64,000 nucleotides of DNA from Parvularcula mediterranea (GCF_013085255.1 NZ_JABFCX010000002.1:672501-736500); one strand, 5' to 3'. Shown: positions 18,301-26,875, counted from the stretch's first letter. Numbers and translations: made by a program. The notes: generated by a model from the sequence alone, not told the origin.

Positions 18301-18454
18301 CTTTGACGACGATGACGTCGCTGTCTTCGGCGGCTTCGATCCCGTCAGCAGGTTCCTGCGCGTGGGCAGTGGGCATCGCCAGCGCCAGGAGCGCTGTTGA
18401 GCCCAGCAGCGCGCACTTCGCTGAAGCGCCGCTGATCTTCAGTCTCAAACTCAT
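15329..18454 (-). CDS. TonB-dependent outer-membrane receptor
   Basis: A 1041-residue receptor of the large proteobacterial carbohydrate type. Signal peptide about 1-32 (ends A-H-A-Q); a TonB box-like D-V-I-V-V-K-G-I-R follows near 46-54, then the plug (D-L-S-V-A-E-A-L-A-R-V-P-G-V) and a long beta-barrel ending in the aromatic R-Y-S-F-F needed for barrel insertion. It should import oligosaccharides with TonB/ExbBD energy. It is divergent from four halogenase-family genes, an arrangement repeatedly seen in Caulobacter and Xanthomonas sugar loci. The substrate is inferred from the neighbouring GH3 and GH10 genes: beta-glucan or xylan fragments. Confidence 0.93.
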   Translation of the reverse strand: MSLRLKISGASAKCALLGSTALLALAMPTAHAQEPADGIEAAEDSDVIVVKGIRQSLRTARDTKKNSDVAVDSITASDVTQLPDLSVAEALARVPGVVVQRFELGGSDGDFPSPEGSGNIVRGLQYVRSEFNGRDAFSANGGRALEWASIPPELIGSVDVYKSQSADMIEGGIAGTVNLRTLEPFDNSGPVAVVVGEATYTDLAEEWAPGGSVVLGNRWSTDAGDWGLLGMFSTSELNSKINGFQYGQVVPVAHPDPNNMSTIGLPGGFQARDVDFERERDSIYVAGQWRSPDSTRELTVKYIRAENDTASSERTFEWFTDGESWQNWEFLGTDYNITPFTSSGLPQCNGNNEGANGGPGSCETLVPVDGGLFEAGTVSNGLRDWLGTDGTLGTPFSGLAVRETRNSVTSDLSANYKWRATDNLFLEFDAHYTEATATLDRLWAGTNVFADYEFDFSDIENPEVRLFLDDSMQVQEWAVRGGNGVPPTSLADPATSFLLFAADEFQENDGELFAWRGDATYEFDNDSWFESVKFGVRRAERKQNNRQAGLNWAGIAPPWAGGYLPFGNITAVDNASEFVDFSNFQRGGVFQGENTGVVFPSAELLNNYDDFVAFVDNEPLINTPGTFAPDWNPLRRNGVTDFAGRGADGSVTEETTNAYVRFDIASEFANGMTLDGNFGVRYTRTDILSNGVVDFQNLDAQPASFLPELAAFMANGDALSVTERDYEYYLPSLNLKWGLNDEMLIRLGISESITPPNIASLNAGGGAFAPLVFTPDPNDPMAVANIESQGTIIINGGNPNLQPIESLNFDLSYEYYFGEDGQFSVAFFHKELENIIVFGEENLGVVNLDGMDIGLDFRGETNLNDGSVSGVEVAFQQFFTELPGYWSNFGVQANYTYLQSETEPLPALEDADGDGVEGFLTVFRWGVQDLLGLSEHNYNLVGLYQTDKFEARLAYNWRSEYFSSYRDFITGNPIIQDDIGFLDASLRYDLTDNLQFRILGANLLDTKAVAFQQIDQEGQRFGRSVFTNDRRFEVGVRYSFF

Positions 18455-18654
18455 TGATGATCCTCCCTAGGATACAAAAAGGCCTTCTGATGTCTTTGAA
18501 GAGGCTATTGACCCTGCGCTGTCCCCTGCATCCTGCCTGACGTGTCCCCGCCAATTCGGATCGTTTGCAAGAGGGTGCCCTGTCCTCCACAGAAGACATC
18601 GTTAGCCATTTGTCGCGGCGTGTATAGTGTCACAAAAGCGATAACCGTGCTAAA

Positions 18655-18668
18655 TGTGCACGCTACCA
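18655..18668. promoter_or_regulatory. XylR-like operator in the receptor/halogenase gap
   Basis: TGTGCACGCTACCA matches 11 of 14 bases of TGTTAGCGCTACCA, which I recall as the Caulobacter XylR operator, including a complete CGCTACCA half. It ends 16 bases before the first halogenase start in a 230-base divergent gap, a position suited to repression. The rest of the gap shows no clear promoter pair by eye. Confidence 0.4.
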
Positions 18669-18684
18669 TAAGGATGTTGTATTT

Positions 18685-20208
18685 ATGCAGCAGTCGCAGT
18701 CTGTATGCGTGCTAGGGGGCGGCACGGCCGGTTGGATGACCGCTGCTGCCCTTGCGAACAAGTTCCAGAGGTCGGCCGTGCCGGTGACCCTGATTGAGTC
18801 CGAGCAGATCGGAACGGTGGGTGTCGGCGAGGCAACCCTTCCGCATATTCGCTTTTTCAATCAGGCCCTTGGCATCGACGAGCGGGCCTTCATGCGGGAG
18901 ACGAATGCGACCTTCAAACTGGGCATCGAGTTCTGCGACTGGGGTGCGCTCGGAGACCGGTACATCCACCCGTTCGGGGACTATGGGCTGCCCACCCCGG
19001 ACAATGATTTCCACCAGCTTTGGCTCCGCGCAGGCAAGGTTTCCAAGGTCTCGCGGCTCGACGACTATTCTTACCCAATAGTTGCGGCGGAGGCCGGCAG
19101 GTTCCGCATTCCGGGTGAGAATCCTGACCAGATTGGCTCGAATTTTGGCTATGCGTACCAATTCGACTCGAATCTCTTCGCGAAGTTCTTGCGCGGCTAT
19201 GCCGAATCGGCAGGCGTCGAGCGGCAAGAGGGCAAAGTGGTCGATGTCGCCGTCGATCCCGAGAGCGGCCACGTCCGGTCGGTGACCCTCGACGACGGCA
19301 GAACGATCGAGGCGGACCTCTTTGTCGACTGCTCAGGCTTCAGGGGCATCCTGATCGAGCAGACCCTCAAAACCGGCTATGATGACTGGTCGAACTGGCT
19401 GCCTTGCAACCGGGCGGTTGCGGTGCCGACCGAGCTCAACGGAAAGCCCCTGCCCTTTACCCGCGCCACAGCGAAGACCGCTGGCTGGCAATGGCGGATC
19501 CCGCTCCAGCACCGAACCGGCAACGGCCATGTCTACTGCAGCGATTTTGCCACCGATGATGAGGCCCTGAAGACTCTCATGGACGGTCTTGATGCACGGG
19601 CCATCGCAGAGCCGAGGCAGCTCTTCTTCACGACGGGCCGCCGCAAGAAGTTCTGGAACAAGAACGTGGTGAGCATCGGCCTCTCCGGCGGTTTCCTCGA
19701 GCCATTGGAGTCAACGTCGATCCACCTGATCCAGGAAGGCATCACCAACCTGATCGAGCTCTTCCCGACCGGTGAGCTCGAGCCCTACGACATTGACGAG
19801 TACAATGAGCGGATGGGCCTCAACTTTGAGCGGGTGCGGGACTTCCTGCTTCTTCACTATGTCGCCACCCAACGGGACGACAGTGAGATGTGGCGGCATT
19901 TCCGAAACCTGACCCTTCCGGATTCGCTTCAGGAGAAGATCGATGCATGGCTGACGCGTGGCTATGTGCTGCCCTACGAATTCGGCGTGTTCCTGCCGCC
20001 AAGCTGGATCGCCGTGATGCTCGGCCAGAACCTGGAGCCGAAGAATCACGACAAGCGTGCGGATCGCATTCCGGAGGCTGATCTTTTGAGATATCTTGAG
20101 GACATTCGCGCCAAGACCGCGAAAGAGGCGGAGGCGACCCCCGTCCACGCCGACTTCCTTGAGCGTTACCTCGCTGACGCGCCGCAAGCGGCCTGGCGGA
20201 CGACCTGA
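18685..20208 (+). CDS. Flavin-dependent tryptophan-halogenase family protein 1
   Basis: A 507-residue FAD protein. G-G-G-T-A-G-W at 11-17 binds FAD; K78 in TFKLGIEF aligns with the catalytic lysine of PrnA (K79); W268-x-W270-x-I-P273 is the halogenase signature that blocks monooxygenation; G-L-S-G-G-F-L-E-P-L-E-S-T-S is present. All catalytic marks are therefore intact. In alphaproteobacteria such genes often accompany TonB receptors for sugars rather than tryptophan metabolites, and their substrate there is not established. It is the first of four tandem genes; its stop overlaps the next ATG by one base. Confidence 0.9.
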   Translation: MQQSQSVCVLGGGTAGWMTAAALANKFQRSAVPVTLIESEQIGTVGVGEATLPHIRFFNQALGIDERAFMRETNATFKLGIEFCDWGALGDRYIHPFGDYGLPTPDNDFHQLWLRAGKVSKVSRLDDYSYPIVAAEAGRFRIPGENPDQIGSNFGYAYQFDSNLFAKFLRGYAESAGVERQEGKVVDVAVDPESGHVRSVTLDDGRTIEADLFVDCSGFRGILIEQTLKTGYDDWSNWLPCNRAVAVPTELNGKPLPFTRATAKTAGWQWRIPLQHRTGNGHVYCSDFATDDEALKTLMDGLDARAIAEPRQLFFTTGRRKKFWNKNVVSIGLSGGFLEPLESTSIHLIQEGITNLIELFPTGELEPYDIDEYNERMGLNFERVRDFLLLHYVATQRDDSEMWRHFRNLTLPDSLQEKIDAWLTRGYVLPYEFGVFLPPSWIAVMLGQNLEPKNHDKRADRIPEADLLRYLEDIRAKTAKEAEATPVHADFLERYLADAPQAAWRTT

Positions 20209-21668
20209 TGGACCAGCCTTCAAAAAAGCCTCTCCGTGTCCTGATCTTCGGACGTGGCATGACCGCCGAGCTGACTGCAGCAGCCCTCGCGGTCGGCCTT
20301 GGCAGCGCAGCCACCTGCATCCGTGTAGGGAGCGTCGCGCCCGCGCCCGACGACATTCTGTTCGGCAATGCCGCGGGGCCGTCGGCCTATGATTTTTTCC
20401 AGTCGATCGGCCTGACCGAACCGAGGCTCTTCCTTGGTGCCCCGACTTCGTTCTCGTTCGGCACCAAGTTCGAAGACTGGCCTGCGCCTGGCAGGAGCTG
20501 GCTTCAGAGTTTTCAGGCGCCGATTGAAACCCTTTTCGGCGTTCCGTTCCATCAGTTCCTCCGTGAGCGGAGCGAGGGCCTATCGCCCTACCTCATTGCG
20601 GCCGCTGCTGCCGAGGCAGGCAAGTTTGCCCACCCGCCCGAGGAACAGGGGCACCCCCTCGCCAAGGCTGAGTATGGTCACCATATCTCTCCAGAAGCGC
20701 TGACAGCTCTCGTCGGGCGCCATCCGGCAGTCACCGCGCAGGAGCGCTATCTCAGCGATGGTGCTGAAGTCCTCGTCGAGGATGGCGAGATCAAGGGGTT
20801 GAAGCTCGTCGATGGAAGGACCGTCGAAGCAGATCTCTACGTCGACTGTTCGGGCACAGAGCGTAAGCTCGCTTCAGCGGTCGGTGCGCGCTTTTCAGCA
20901 GCTCGGACCCTGGCAGCAGCCCACTCTCAGGCGGCCCTCACCTCGCCCCCTCCCGCCTACAGGACCGTCAGCCTCCAGAGCTTTGGCTACGATATCGACA
21001 CCCCTCTGCAGGACAGGATTTCGAAGCTCCGCGTCTTCCATCCCGACCAGAAGCAGGAGGCCGTTGGCGATGAAGAGGCGCTGACCTTCGAAACCGGCCA
21101 TGTGGAAGAGGCATGGGTCGGCAATTGCGTCGCCATCGGGCTTGCCTCTGCGGTTCTTGAGCCCCTCACCCCTGCGCCGATGATGCTCCTGGAGCGCGCG
21201 GTCCAACGTCTGGTCGAGCTTGCTCCTGATGCAGACGATATGTCGGTGGAGCGCCGTGAGTTCAATCGCCTCCACGCCAACGACACGAAGAACGCGAGCC
21301 TGTTCACCCGCGCGCTTTTTGTCGGCGACGACTTCCCCGACACGCCCTTCTGGGCTGAAGCTCAGGGCTCGGACATTCCCTCCGAACTCGACCGCAAGCT
21401 GAAGCAGTTCGCATCCCGCGGCGTGCTCGTACAGTACGATCATGAACCGTTCGACGCAGAGGACTGGGCCGTCCAGCATTTCGGTATCGGTAGGCGCCCG
21501 TCGCGGCACGATGCACAGGTCGATCAAGTCCCCACCGATGACATCGATCGTGCGCTGACGAGTGTCCGCACAACGGTGGACAGGGTGGTGGCCGCCATGC
21601 CGCCCCACCATGTCTATCTTACGAAATTCAAAGACTATCTGACGAGGAAGAACCTTGGCCAATCCTGA
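20208..21668 (+). CDS. Degenerate halogenase-family protein
   Basis: A 486-residue paralogue of its neighbours that has lost the family's active features. The FAD motif GGGTAGW is replaced by G-R-G-M-T-A-E, the catalytic lysine region FKLGIEF reads F-S-F-G-T-K-F (K to S), WxWxIP is absent, and the LEPLESTS motif reads L-E-P-L-T-P-A-P. Length, a V-D-C-S-G segment and the C-terminal layout remain, and the frame is open throughout, so it is not a decaying pseudogene. It may be a non-catalytic partner of the adjacent enzymes. It is coupled to both neighbours by overlapping starts and stops. Confidence 0.8.
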   Translation: MDQPSKKPLRVLIFGRGMTAELTAAALAVGLGSAATCIRVGSVAPAPDDILFGNAAGPSAYDFFQSIGLTEPRLFLGAPTSFSFGTKFEDWPAPGRSWLQSFQAPIETLFGVPFHQFLRERSEGLSPYLIAAAAAEAGKFAHPPEEQGHPLAKAEYGHHISPEALTALVGRHPAVTAQERYLSDGAEVLVEDGEIKGLKLVDGRTVEADLYVDCSGTERKLASAVGARFSAARTLAAAHSQAALTSPPPAYRTVSLQSFGYDIDTPLQDRISKLRVFHPDQKQEAVGDEEALTFETGHVEEAWVGNCVAIGLASAVLEPLTPAPMMLLERAVQRLVELAPDADDMSVERREFNRLHANDTKNASLFTRALFVGDDFPDTPFWAEAQGSDIPSELDRKLKQFASRGVLVQYDHEPFDAEDWAVQHFGIGRRPSRHDAQVDQVPTDDIDRALTSVRTTVDRVVAAMPPHHVYLTKFKDYLTRKNLGQS

Positions 21669-23172
21669 AGACAACCAGGTCCGCAAGGTCGTCATCGTTG
21701 GCGGCGGTTCCGCCGGATGGATGACGGCTGCCGCGCTGTCGAGCCTTCTTTCTCCGCGTGCGGTGGAAACGGCTCTGGTCGAGTCCGATGCTATCGGCAC
21801 GGTCGGCGTCGGCGAAGCGACGATCCCGGACATCATCAACTTCAACGCGCTGCTCGGCATCGACGAGGCAGAGTTCCTGAAGGCCACCAACGGCACCTTC
21901 AAGCTCGGCATCGAGTTCGTGAACTGGTCTCGTCTGGGCGAGAGCTATTTCCATCCCTTCGGCACCCACGGCGCCGATATGCAGGGCATCGACTTCCATC
22001 AATTCTGGATGCGGACGAAAGCCGGCGACCCTCAGAGCCGGCTCGAGGACTACAGCCTCTGCTCGGCCGCGGCGATGAAGGACAAGTTCTGCCTGCCGCA
22101 GAACGATCCGCGTTCGGTGCTTTCGCAGATCCGCTACGCCTATCATTTTGATGCCACAGCCTATGCCCGCTTTCTGCGCGACTACGCCGAGAAGCGCGGC
22201 GTGAAGCGGCAGGAAGGCAAGATTGAAAGCGTCGCACAAAACGCCGAGAACGGGTTCATCGAAAGCGTCACGCTGGACAATGGGACGACGATCGAGGGCG
22301 ACCTCTTCATTGATTGCTCCGGATTCAGAGGCCTTCTGCAGGAAGAGACGCTGGACGTTCCGTACAGGGACTGGAGCCACTGGCTGCCCTGCGATACCGC
22401 CCAGGCCGTCGCGTGCGAGCGGAGCGGGCCTCTCCTGCCCTACACCCGTTCGACGGCGACCGAAGCAGGCTGGCGCTGGCGCATCCCGACCCAGCACAGA
22501 ACGGGCAACGGTCAGATCTATTCGAGTGCCTACATGGATGACGACGCCGCGCGCCAGTCGCTCCTTGATGGCCTTGACGGCAAGCCCTTGGGTGAGCCGC
22601 GGAAGATCAAGTTCCGCACCGGTTGCCGCGAGCGGTTCTGGGAGAAGAACTGCGTCGCCATTGGCCTCTCTGGCGGCTTCCTTGAGCCTCTGGAATCGAC
22701 ATCGCTCTACCTCATTCAGGAGGGCATTTCGAAGCTGATCTCGCTCTTCCCAACGGCGGACATGCCGGCCATCGTGCAGCAGCAATATAACAGCCTGCTG
22801 ACGAAAAAATTCGAACAGGTGCGCGATTTCATCATCCTTCACTACAAGGCAACCGAACGCGATGACTCGCCGTTCTGGAACTATTGCCGGACGATGGATG
22901 TGCCGGACTCCCTGAAGGAACGCTGGGAGCTGTTCGAGCAGGCGGGGCGCGTGTTCCGCTTCGAGGACGAGCTTTTCTCCAAGACGAGCTGGATCGCGGT
23001 TTTCATTGGACAGAACATCATTCCGCGGACGGTCGATCCGATCGCAAGCTCCGTGGAGCTTCCCGCCATCGAGCGCAGCCTCGCCTCGATGAAAGGCGCC
23101 ATCGCGCAGGCGGCAGAGCGGATGCCGACCCATGAGGCCTTCATCCGGCGCTACGCCCCATCGGGCATCTAA
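21655..23172 (+). CDS. Flavin-dependent tryptophan-halogenase family protein 2
   Basis: A 505-residue enzyme with the full motif set: G-G-G-S-A-G-W FAD site near residue 17, T-F-K-L-G-I-E-F catalytic lysine, W-R-W-R-I-P, and G-L-S-G-G-F-L-E-P-L-E-S-T-S. The only start that keeps the FAD strand is TTG at 21655, placed 14 bases inside the preceding gene with GAGGAAG five bases upstream, so translation is probably coupled to the degenerate paralogue. Substrate unknown; context points to a sugar-uptake locus. Confidence 0.88.
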   Translation: MANPEDNQVRKVVIVGGGSAGWMTAAALSSLLSPRAVETALVESDAIGTVGVGEATIPDIINFNALLGIDEAEFLKATNGTFKLGIEFVNWSRLGESYFHPFGTHGADMQGIDFHQFWMRTKAGDPQSRLEDYSLCSAAAMKDKFCLPQNDPRSVLSQIRYAYHFDATAYARFLRDYAEKRGVKRQEGKIESVAQNAENGFIESVTLDNGTTIEGDLFIDCSGFRGLLQEETLDVPYRDWSHWLPCDTAQAVACERSGPLLPYTRSTATEAGWRWRIPTQHRTGNGQIYSSAYMDDDAARQSLLDGLDGKPLGEPRKIKFRTGCRERFWEKNCVAIGLSGGFLEPLESTSLYLIQEGISKLISLFPTADMPAIVQQQYNSLLTKKFEQVRDFIILHYKATERDDSPFWNYCRTMDVPDSLKERWELFEQAGRVFRFEDELFSKTSWIAVFIGQNIIPRTVDPIASSVELPAIERSLASMKGAIAQAAERMPTHEAFIRRYAPSGI

Positions 23173-23202
23173 GAGAACAACAAAAGACTAGGGATCAGAG
23201 AC

Positions 23203-24711
23203 GTGGACGATTTGAGGATCAGGAAAATTGTCGTGGCAGGCGGCGGCACAGCGGGCTGGATGGCAGCCTCAGCGCTGGCCATTCTCCTCAATGACCCAAC
23301 CGTCAGCATACGGGTCATCGAATCTAAAGCGATCGGTACGGTAGGCGTCGGCGAGGCGACCATCCCGCATATTCGCTACTTTAACCGTCTGCTCGGCCTT
23401 GATGAAGCAGAGTTCCTGCGGAAGACCAAAGCCACGTTCAAACTCGGCATCGAGTTCGTGAACTGGGGCAAGCTAGGCGACAGCTACATACACCCGTTCG
23501 GTCCGTATGGATACAATATGGACGGGGTGCACTTCCACCATTACTGGCTTCGTCACCAGAACCAGCCAGGCTCTGCCCACGTCGATGACTACAACCTGGT
23601 CGTCTCGGCGGCCAAGGCTGGCAAGTTCACCCACCCTAAGACCAACCTCAACAACTCGCCGCTGAACACGGTCGAATACGCCTATCAGTTCGATGCCGCG
23701 CTCTATGCGCAGTACATGCAATCGGTCGCTGAAGCCCGCGGGGTACGGACGACCGAGGGCAAGATCACCAAGGTCAACCAGCGCGCCGAAGATGGCTTCA
23801 TCGAAAGCCTCGAAATGGAAGATGGCGAGGTCATCGAGGGTGATCTCTTCATCGACTGCACGGGCTTCCGTGGCCTTCTGATCGAGCAGACGCTTCAGAC
23901 GGGGTACACGGACTGGTCGCACTATCTGCCTTGCAACCGCGCTGTCGCCATGCCGTGTGAGATGAATGGCCCGCCCATTCCCTACACCCGCGCAACGGCT
24001 CGTGACGCGGGCTGGCAGTGGCGCATTCCGCTGCAGCACCGGACAGGCAACGGTCATGTCTATTGTAGCGAGTATATCAGCGACGACGAAGCCGTCTCGG
24101 TCCTCAAGAGCAACCTCGATGGCGAAGCGTTGGCAGACCCCAACTTCCTGCGCTTCACCACGGGGATCAGGAACAAGGTCTGGAACAAGAACGTCGTGGC
24201 GCTCGGCCTCGCGTCAGGCTTCCTTGAGCCGCTGGAGTCGACCTCCATCCACCTCATTCAGACCGCCATCGCGCGGTTGATGACCAACTTCCCGGACCGT
24301 CTCTTCAACGAGCATGATATCGAATACTATAATCAGCGTACGCTGCTGGAGTACGAGCAGGTGCGAGACTTCCTCGTCCTCCACTACAACGCGACCCAGC
24401 GGGACGATACGCCGTTCTGGAATTACTGCCGGACGATGGAGCTGCCTGAGACGCTCAAGCAGCGGATGGACATCTATTCAGAGAACGGACGGCTCTACCG
24501 CCACGACAACGAGCTGTTTGGCGACACCAGCTGGTTTGCGGTCTTCGAGGGGCAGAATGTCCGTCCGAAAAGGTATCACCCGTTTATCAACCGCCTGTCC
24601 GATGCAGAGCTTGATCACCGTATGACCGAGATGCGCCGCGCCACGCAGAAATGCATGGACGCCTTCGAGGATCACAGCACCTATCTTCAGAAGGTCATGG
24701 GCGCGCGCTGA
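23203..24711 (+). CDS. Flavin-dependent tryptophan-halogenase family protein 3
   Basis: A 502-residue enzyme, the fourth gene of the tandem set and the third with intact motifs: G-G-G-T-A-G-W, T-F-K-L-G-I-E-F, W-Q-W-R-I-P and L-E-P-L-E-S-T-S. Start is GTG at 23203 behind AGGGATCAGAG, 30 bases after the previous stop. It appears closer to protein 1 than to protein 2 (shared N-G-H-V-Y-C-S and L-P-C-N-R-A-V-A). It ends directly against the convergent TPR gene with no intervening bases. Confidence 0.88.
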   Translation: MDDLRIRKIVVAGGGTAGWMAASALAILLNDPTVSIRVIESKAIGTVGVGEATIPHIRYFNRLLGLDEAEFLRKTKATFKLGIEFVNWGKLGDSYIHPFGPYGYNMDGVHFHHYWLRHQNQPGSAHVDDYNLVVSAAKAGKFTHPKTNLNNSPLNTVEYAYQFDAALYAQYMQSVAEARGVRTTEGKITKVNQRAEDGFIESLEMEDGEVIEGDLFIDCTGFRGLLIEQTLQTGYTDWSHYLPCNRAVAMPCEMNGPPIPYTRATARDAGWQWRIPLQHRTGNGHVYCSEYISDDEAVSVLKSNLDGEALADPNFLRFTTGIRNKVWNKNVVALGLASGFLEPLESTSIHLIQTAIARLMTNFPDRLFNEHDIEYYNQRTLLEYEQVRDFLVLHYNATQRDDTPFWNYCRTMELPETLKQRMDIYSENGRLYRHDNELFGDTSWFAVFEGQNVRPKRYHPFINRLSDAELDHRMTEMRRATQKCMDAFEDHSTYLQKVMGAR

Positions 24712-25446
24712 TCAGCGCAGCTCGACCTCTCCGGCAATCGCTGCCTCAAGGTGCGTGATACGCTGTTCGATCTCGTCCTTGGCTTCGCATTTGCGGCAGC
24801 GGCGCAGCACTGTCTTGATGCTCCGCAGGCGTCGCTTCGCAGTACCTTCATCTCCCTCAAGAAGGGCGATCAGGCCTAGCTTGTAGTGGGCGTCGTAGAG
24901 CATGGGGTCGAGGGAAATCGCGGTCTGGAAATTCTTCTTCGCGTCCTCAGTCTTACCGAGCTGAAGCTGCGAGAGGCCCTTCATGTAGAGCTGGAAGCCG
25001 CGGTTCTCGCAGGTGCGCTCCTTGCTCTCCTCGCCCTCGTCACGGACATTGTTCGGCACGGAAGAGCCGCCGCTGCTGGCGCCCTGATTGCTGGAGCCGC
25101 CCTGGCCCGGGCCGCTGGCACCTGAGGGGGTCGTGGACTGGCTCTGGCTCTGCGTCTCGCCACGCGCTGCATCACGGCGGGCGTTTTCGAAGGCCGCTTC
25201 CTGCTCACGCTCACGGCGAAGGGCGCAGCGGGCGTTGAGATTGAACTCCACCTCAGCCTTTGCGTAATCGCCGCGCCGGAAGGCATCCATGGCGTTGTCG
25301 CGCTGGATCGGGACCTCAATGACGATCGTGTCGTCTGCCTCAGCCTCGGCCTGATCGGCGGCCTCCTCATTGTCCTGAGCGCTCGCGGGGAAGGAAGCTG
25401 CCATCATGAAGCCGAAGGCGGCGGCCAACAGGCGGTTCTTAGTCAT
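24712..25446 (-). CDS. Secreted TPR protein
   Basis: A 244-residue exported protein. Signal peptide 1-24 (ends A-S-A-Q), an acidic stretch, one TPR-like unit near 50-75 (A-M-D-A-F-R-R-G-D-Y-A-K-A), a Ser/Gly/Gln-rich flexible linker (about 95-135), then at least two TPRs (about 145-205) including S-L-D-P-M-L-Y-D-A-H-Y-K-L-G. Cysteines at the C-terminal R-C-R-K-C may bind metal or form a disulfide. It is a periplasmic scaffold of unknown partner, possibly tied to the TonB receptor system by position only. Confidence 0.8.
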   Translation of the reverse strand: MTKNRLLAAAFGFMMAASFPASAQDNEEAADQAEAEADDTIVIEVPIQRDNAMDAFRRGDYAKAEVEFNLNARCALRREREQEAAFENARRDAARGETQSQSQSTTPSGASGPGQGGSSNQGASSGGSSVPNNVRDEGEESKERTCENRGFQLYMKGLSQLQLGKTEDAKKNFQTAISLDPMLYDAHYKLGLIALLEGDEGTAKRRLRSIKTVLRRCRKCEAKDEIEQRITHLEAAIAGEVELR

Positions 25447-25852
25447 GAGATCTTCCCCAATCGAAGCGGTTCGACCCCACTATACTGCCCGATCTGACAT
25501 CGAGAGACAATAAAGGCCGACACAGAGCGGAAAATCCGATCACAGCATCGCCGGCGGACGTCGGAGAGCTTCAAGCCTCTGTTTTCGTATATTTTTCTAA
25601 CTCTGACAGTCAGGGGTGTGGCAAAATGGCAGCGCCGATGTTACTGTTATCATTCCAGAACGATGAGCGACCACGGAGGGAGAGAGGGCCGTCGGTCGGA
25701 TCTGGCCTCGAGAGGGCGCTGCACGCACCACAATATCTCTTGGCAGGATGCGCTCTTCTATCTGGCGATGTTCAAGGTCATCGCGTATGCCGTTGAACGC
25801 TAGGGTTTTTGTCGCGTTGACTCGCGGCAAAAAGAAAAAGGGAGTCTGGGAC
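25447..25852 (+). other. 406-base leader upstream of the LacI gene
   Basis: No convincing gene is seen here. It contains a perfect CTGAC-A-GTCAG palindrome at 25603-25613, an AT-rich stretch at 25581-25600, and TGTTACTGTTATCA at 25639-25652, which matches 10 of 14 bases of a TGTTAGCGCTAACA operator and could be an autoregulatory site. Short open frames inside it lack ribosome sites. Confidence 0.45.
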
Positions 25853-26875
25853 GTGCGTCGCTCTGGTTCGACGATCAAAGAAGTTGCGCAAAAAGCTGGC
25901 GTATCGCCCATGACCGTTTCGCGGGTCCTGAACAATCAGGACGTCGTGCGCGAGACGACGAAGCGCCGGGTCTTCGACGCTATCCGTGAGCTGAACTACC
26001 GGCCGAGCATCATGGCGCGCAGCCTCGCCAATGGCCGCAGCCTGTGTGTCGGTCTCCTCTACACCAACCCGAGTCACGGCTATCTGAGCGAGCTGCTGCT
26101 CGGCACGCTTTCAGCCTGCCGGGAGCGCCAACACCTTCTGGTGGTCGACAAGCCGGATGAGGATCTTCTGCGTAGGGATCCTCAGTATGTGGAACAGACG
26201 TTCCTGCGCTCGAGCATTCAGGCCCTGGTCGTTGCGCCGCCTCTCTCGGAAGACGCTGAGTTCATGGCGAAAATCGCAGCTGCGGAAATCAGGTACATCG
26301 CGCTTGGCCCTGTCCATTGGGGCAACGGACTGTCCGTATGCATCGATGAGATCGCGGCTGCGGAGGATATGACCAGCCACCTCCTTGAGCTCGGCCACCG
26401 GGACATCGGCCTGATCCGGGGGCCCGCTGCGCACGCCGCGAGCGCCTTGAGGTTTGAAGGCTACAAACGCGCAATTGAAAAGGCGGGTATCCCGGTCGAC
26501 GAGCGTCTGATCGCCGACGGTAACTTCGACTACCATTCGGGCCGGGAAGCTGCTCGCAGGCTCCTCTCGGGCGACAAGAAGCCTACGGCGATCTTCGCGA
26601 CGAACGACGACATGGCCTGCGGCGCTATTGGTTTTGCTTATGAGCAGGGCCTTCGCATCCCGAGGGATCTGTCCGTGGTCGGATTTGACGACTCGCCGAG
26701 CGCTGCAGCCAACTGGCCGCCCCTGACGACCATTCGTCAGCCAGTGCGGGAGATGGCGGAGATCGCCGTCGGCTTGCTCGACGCCGACATTATGACGATC
26801 GCCCCTGACCAACGCCAGCGAGTTGTTCCGCACACCCTGGTCAAGCGAGAGTCAACAAGGCCGCTTCTCGACTAG
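25853..26875 (+). CDS. LacI-family transcriptional regulator
   Basis: A 340-residue sugar-responsive repressor. The N-terminal helix-turn-helix reads T-I-K-E-V-A-Q-K-A-G-V-S then P-M-T-V-S-R-V-L-N, followed by the hinge helix and a periplasmic-binding-protein-like effector domain ending in F-D-D-S-P and a T-T-I-R-Q-P strand. The GTG at 25853 with GGGAG eight bases upstream gives the usual N-terminus; an upstream ATG would add 35 residues with no similarity. It is the only regulator in the glycan locus and is divergent from nothing but faces the catabolic run, so it is the natural candidate for the palindromes described there. Confidence 0.92.
   Translation: MRRSGSTIKEVAQKAGVSPMTVSRVLNNQDVVRETTKRRVFDAIRELNYRPSIMARSLANGRSLCVGLLYTNPSHGYLSELLLGTLSACRERQHLLVVDKPDEDLLRRDPQYVEQTFLRSSIQALVVAPPLSEDAEFMAKIAAAEIRYIALGPVHWGNGLSVCIDEIAAAEDMTSHLLELGHRDIGLIRGPAAHAASALRFEGYKRAIEKAGIPVDERLIADGNFDYHSGREAARRLLSGDKKPTAIFATNDDMACGAIGFAYEQGLRIPRDLSVVGFDDSPSAAANWPPLTTIRQPVREMAEIAVGLLDADIMTIAPDQRQRVVPHTLVKRESTRPLLD

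Noticed and set aside
15134-18400. A 1088-codon open frame on the + strand opposite the TonB receptor
   Set aside because: It is the antisense of a well-supported receptor gene; its composition is Glu/Val/Arg-rich without domains, a usual shadow in GC-rich DNA.
18455-18684. A TPP, cobalamin or other riboswitch in the receptor leader
   Set aside because: No conserved box of these riboswitches was found in the 230-base gap.
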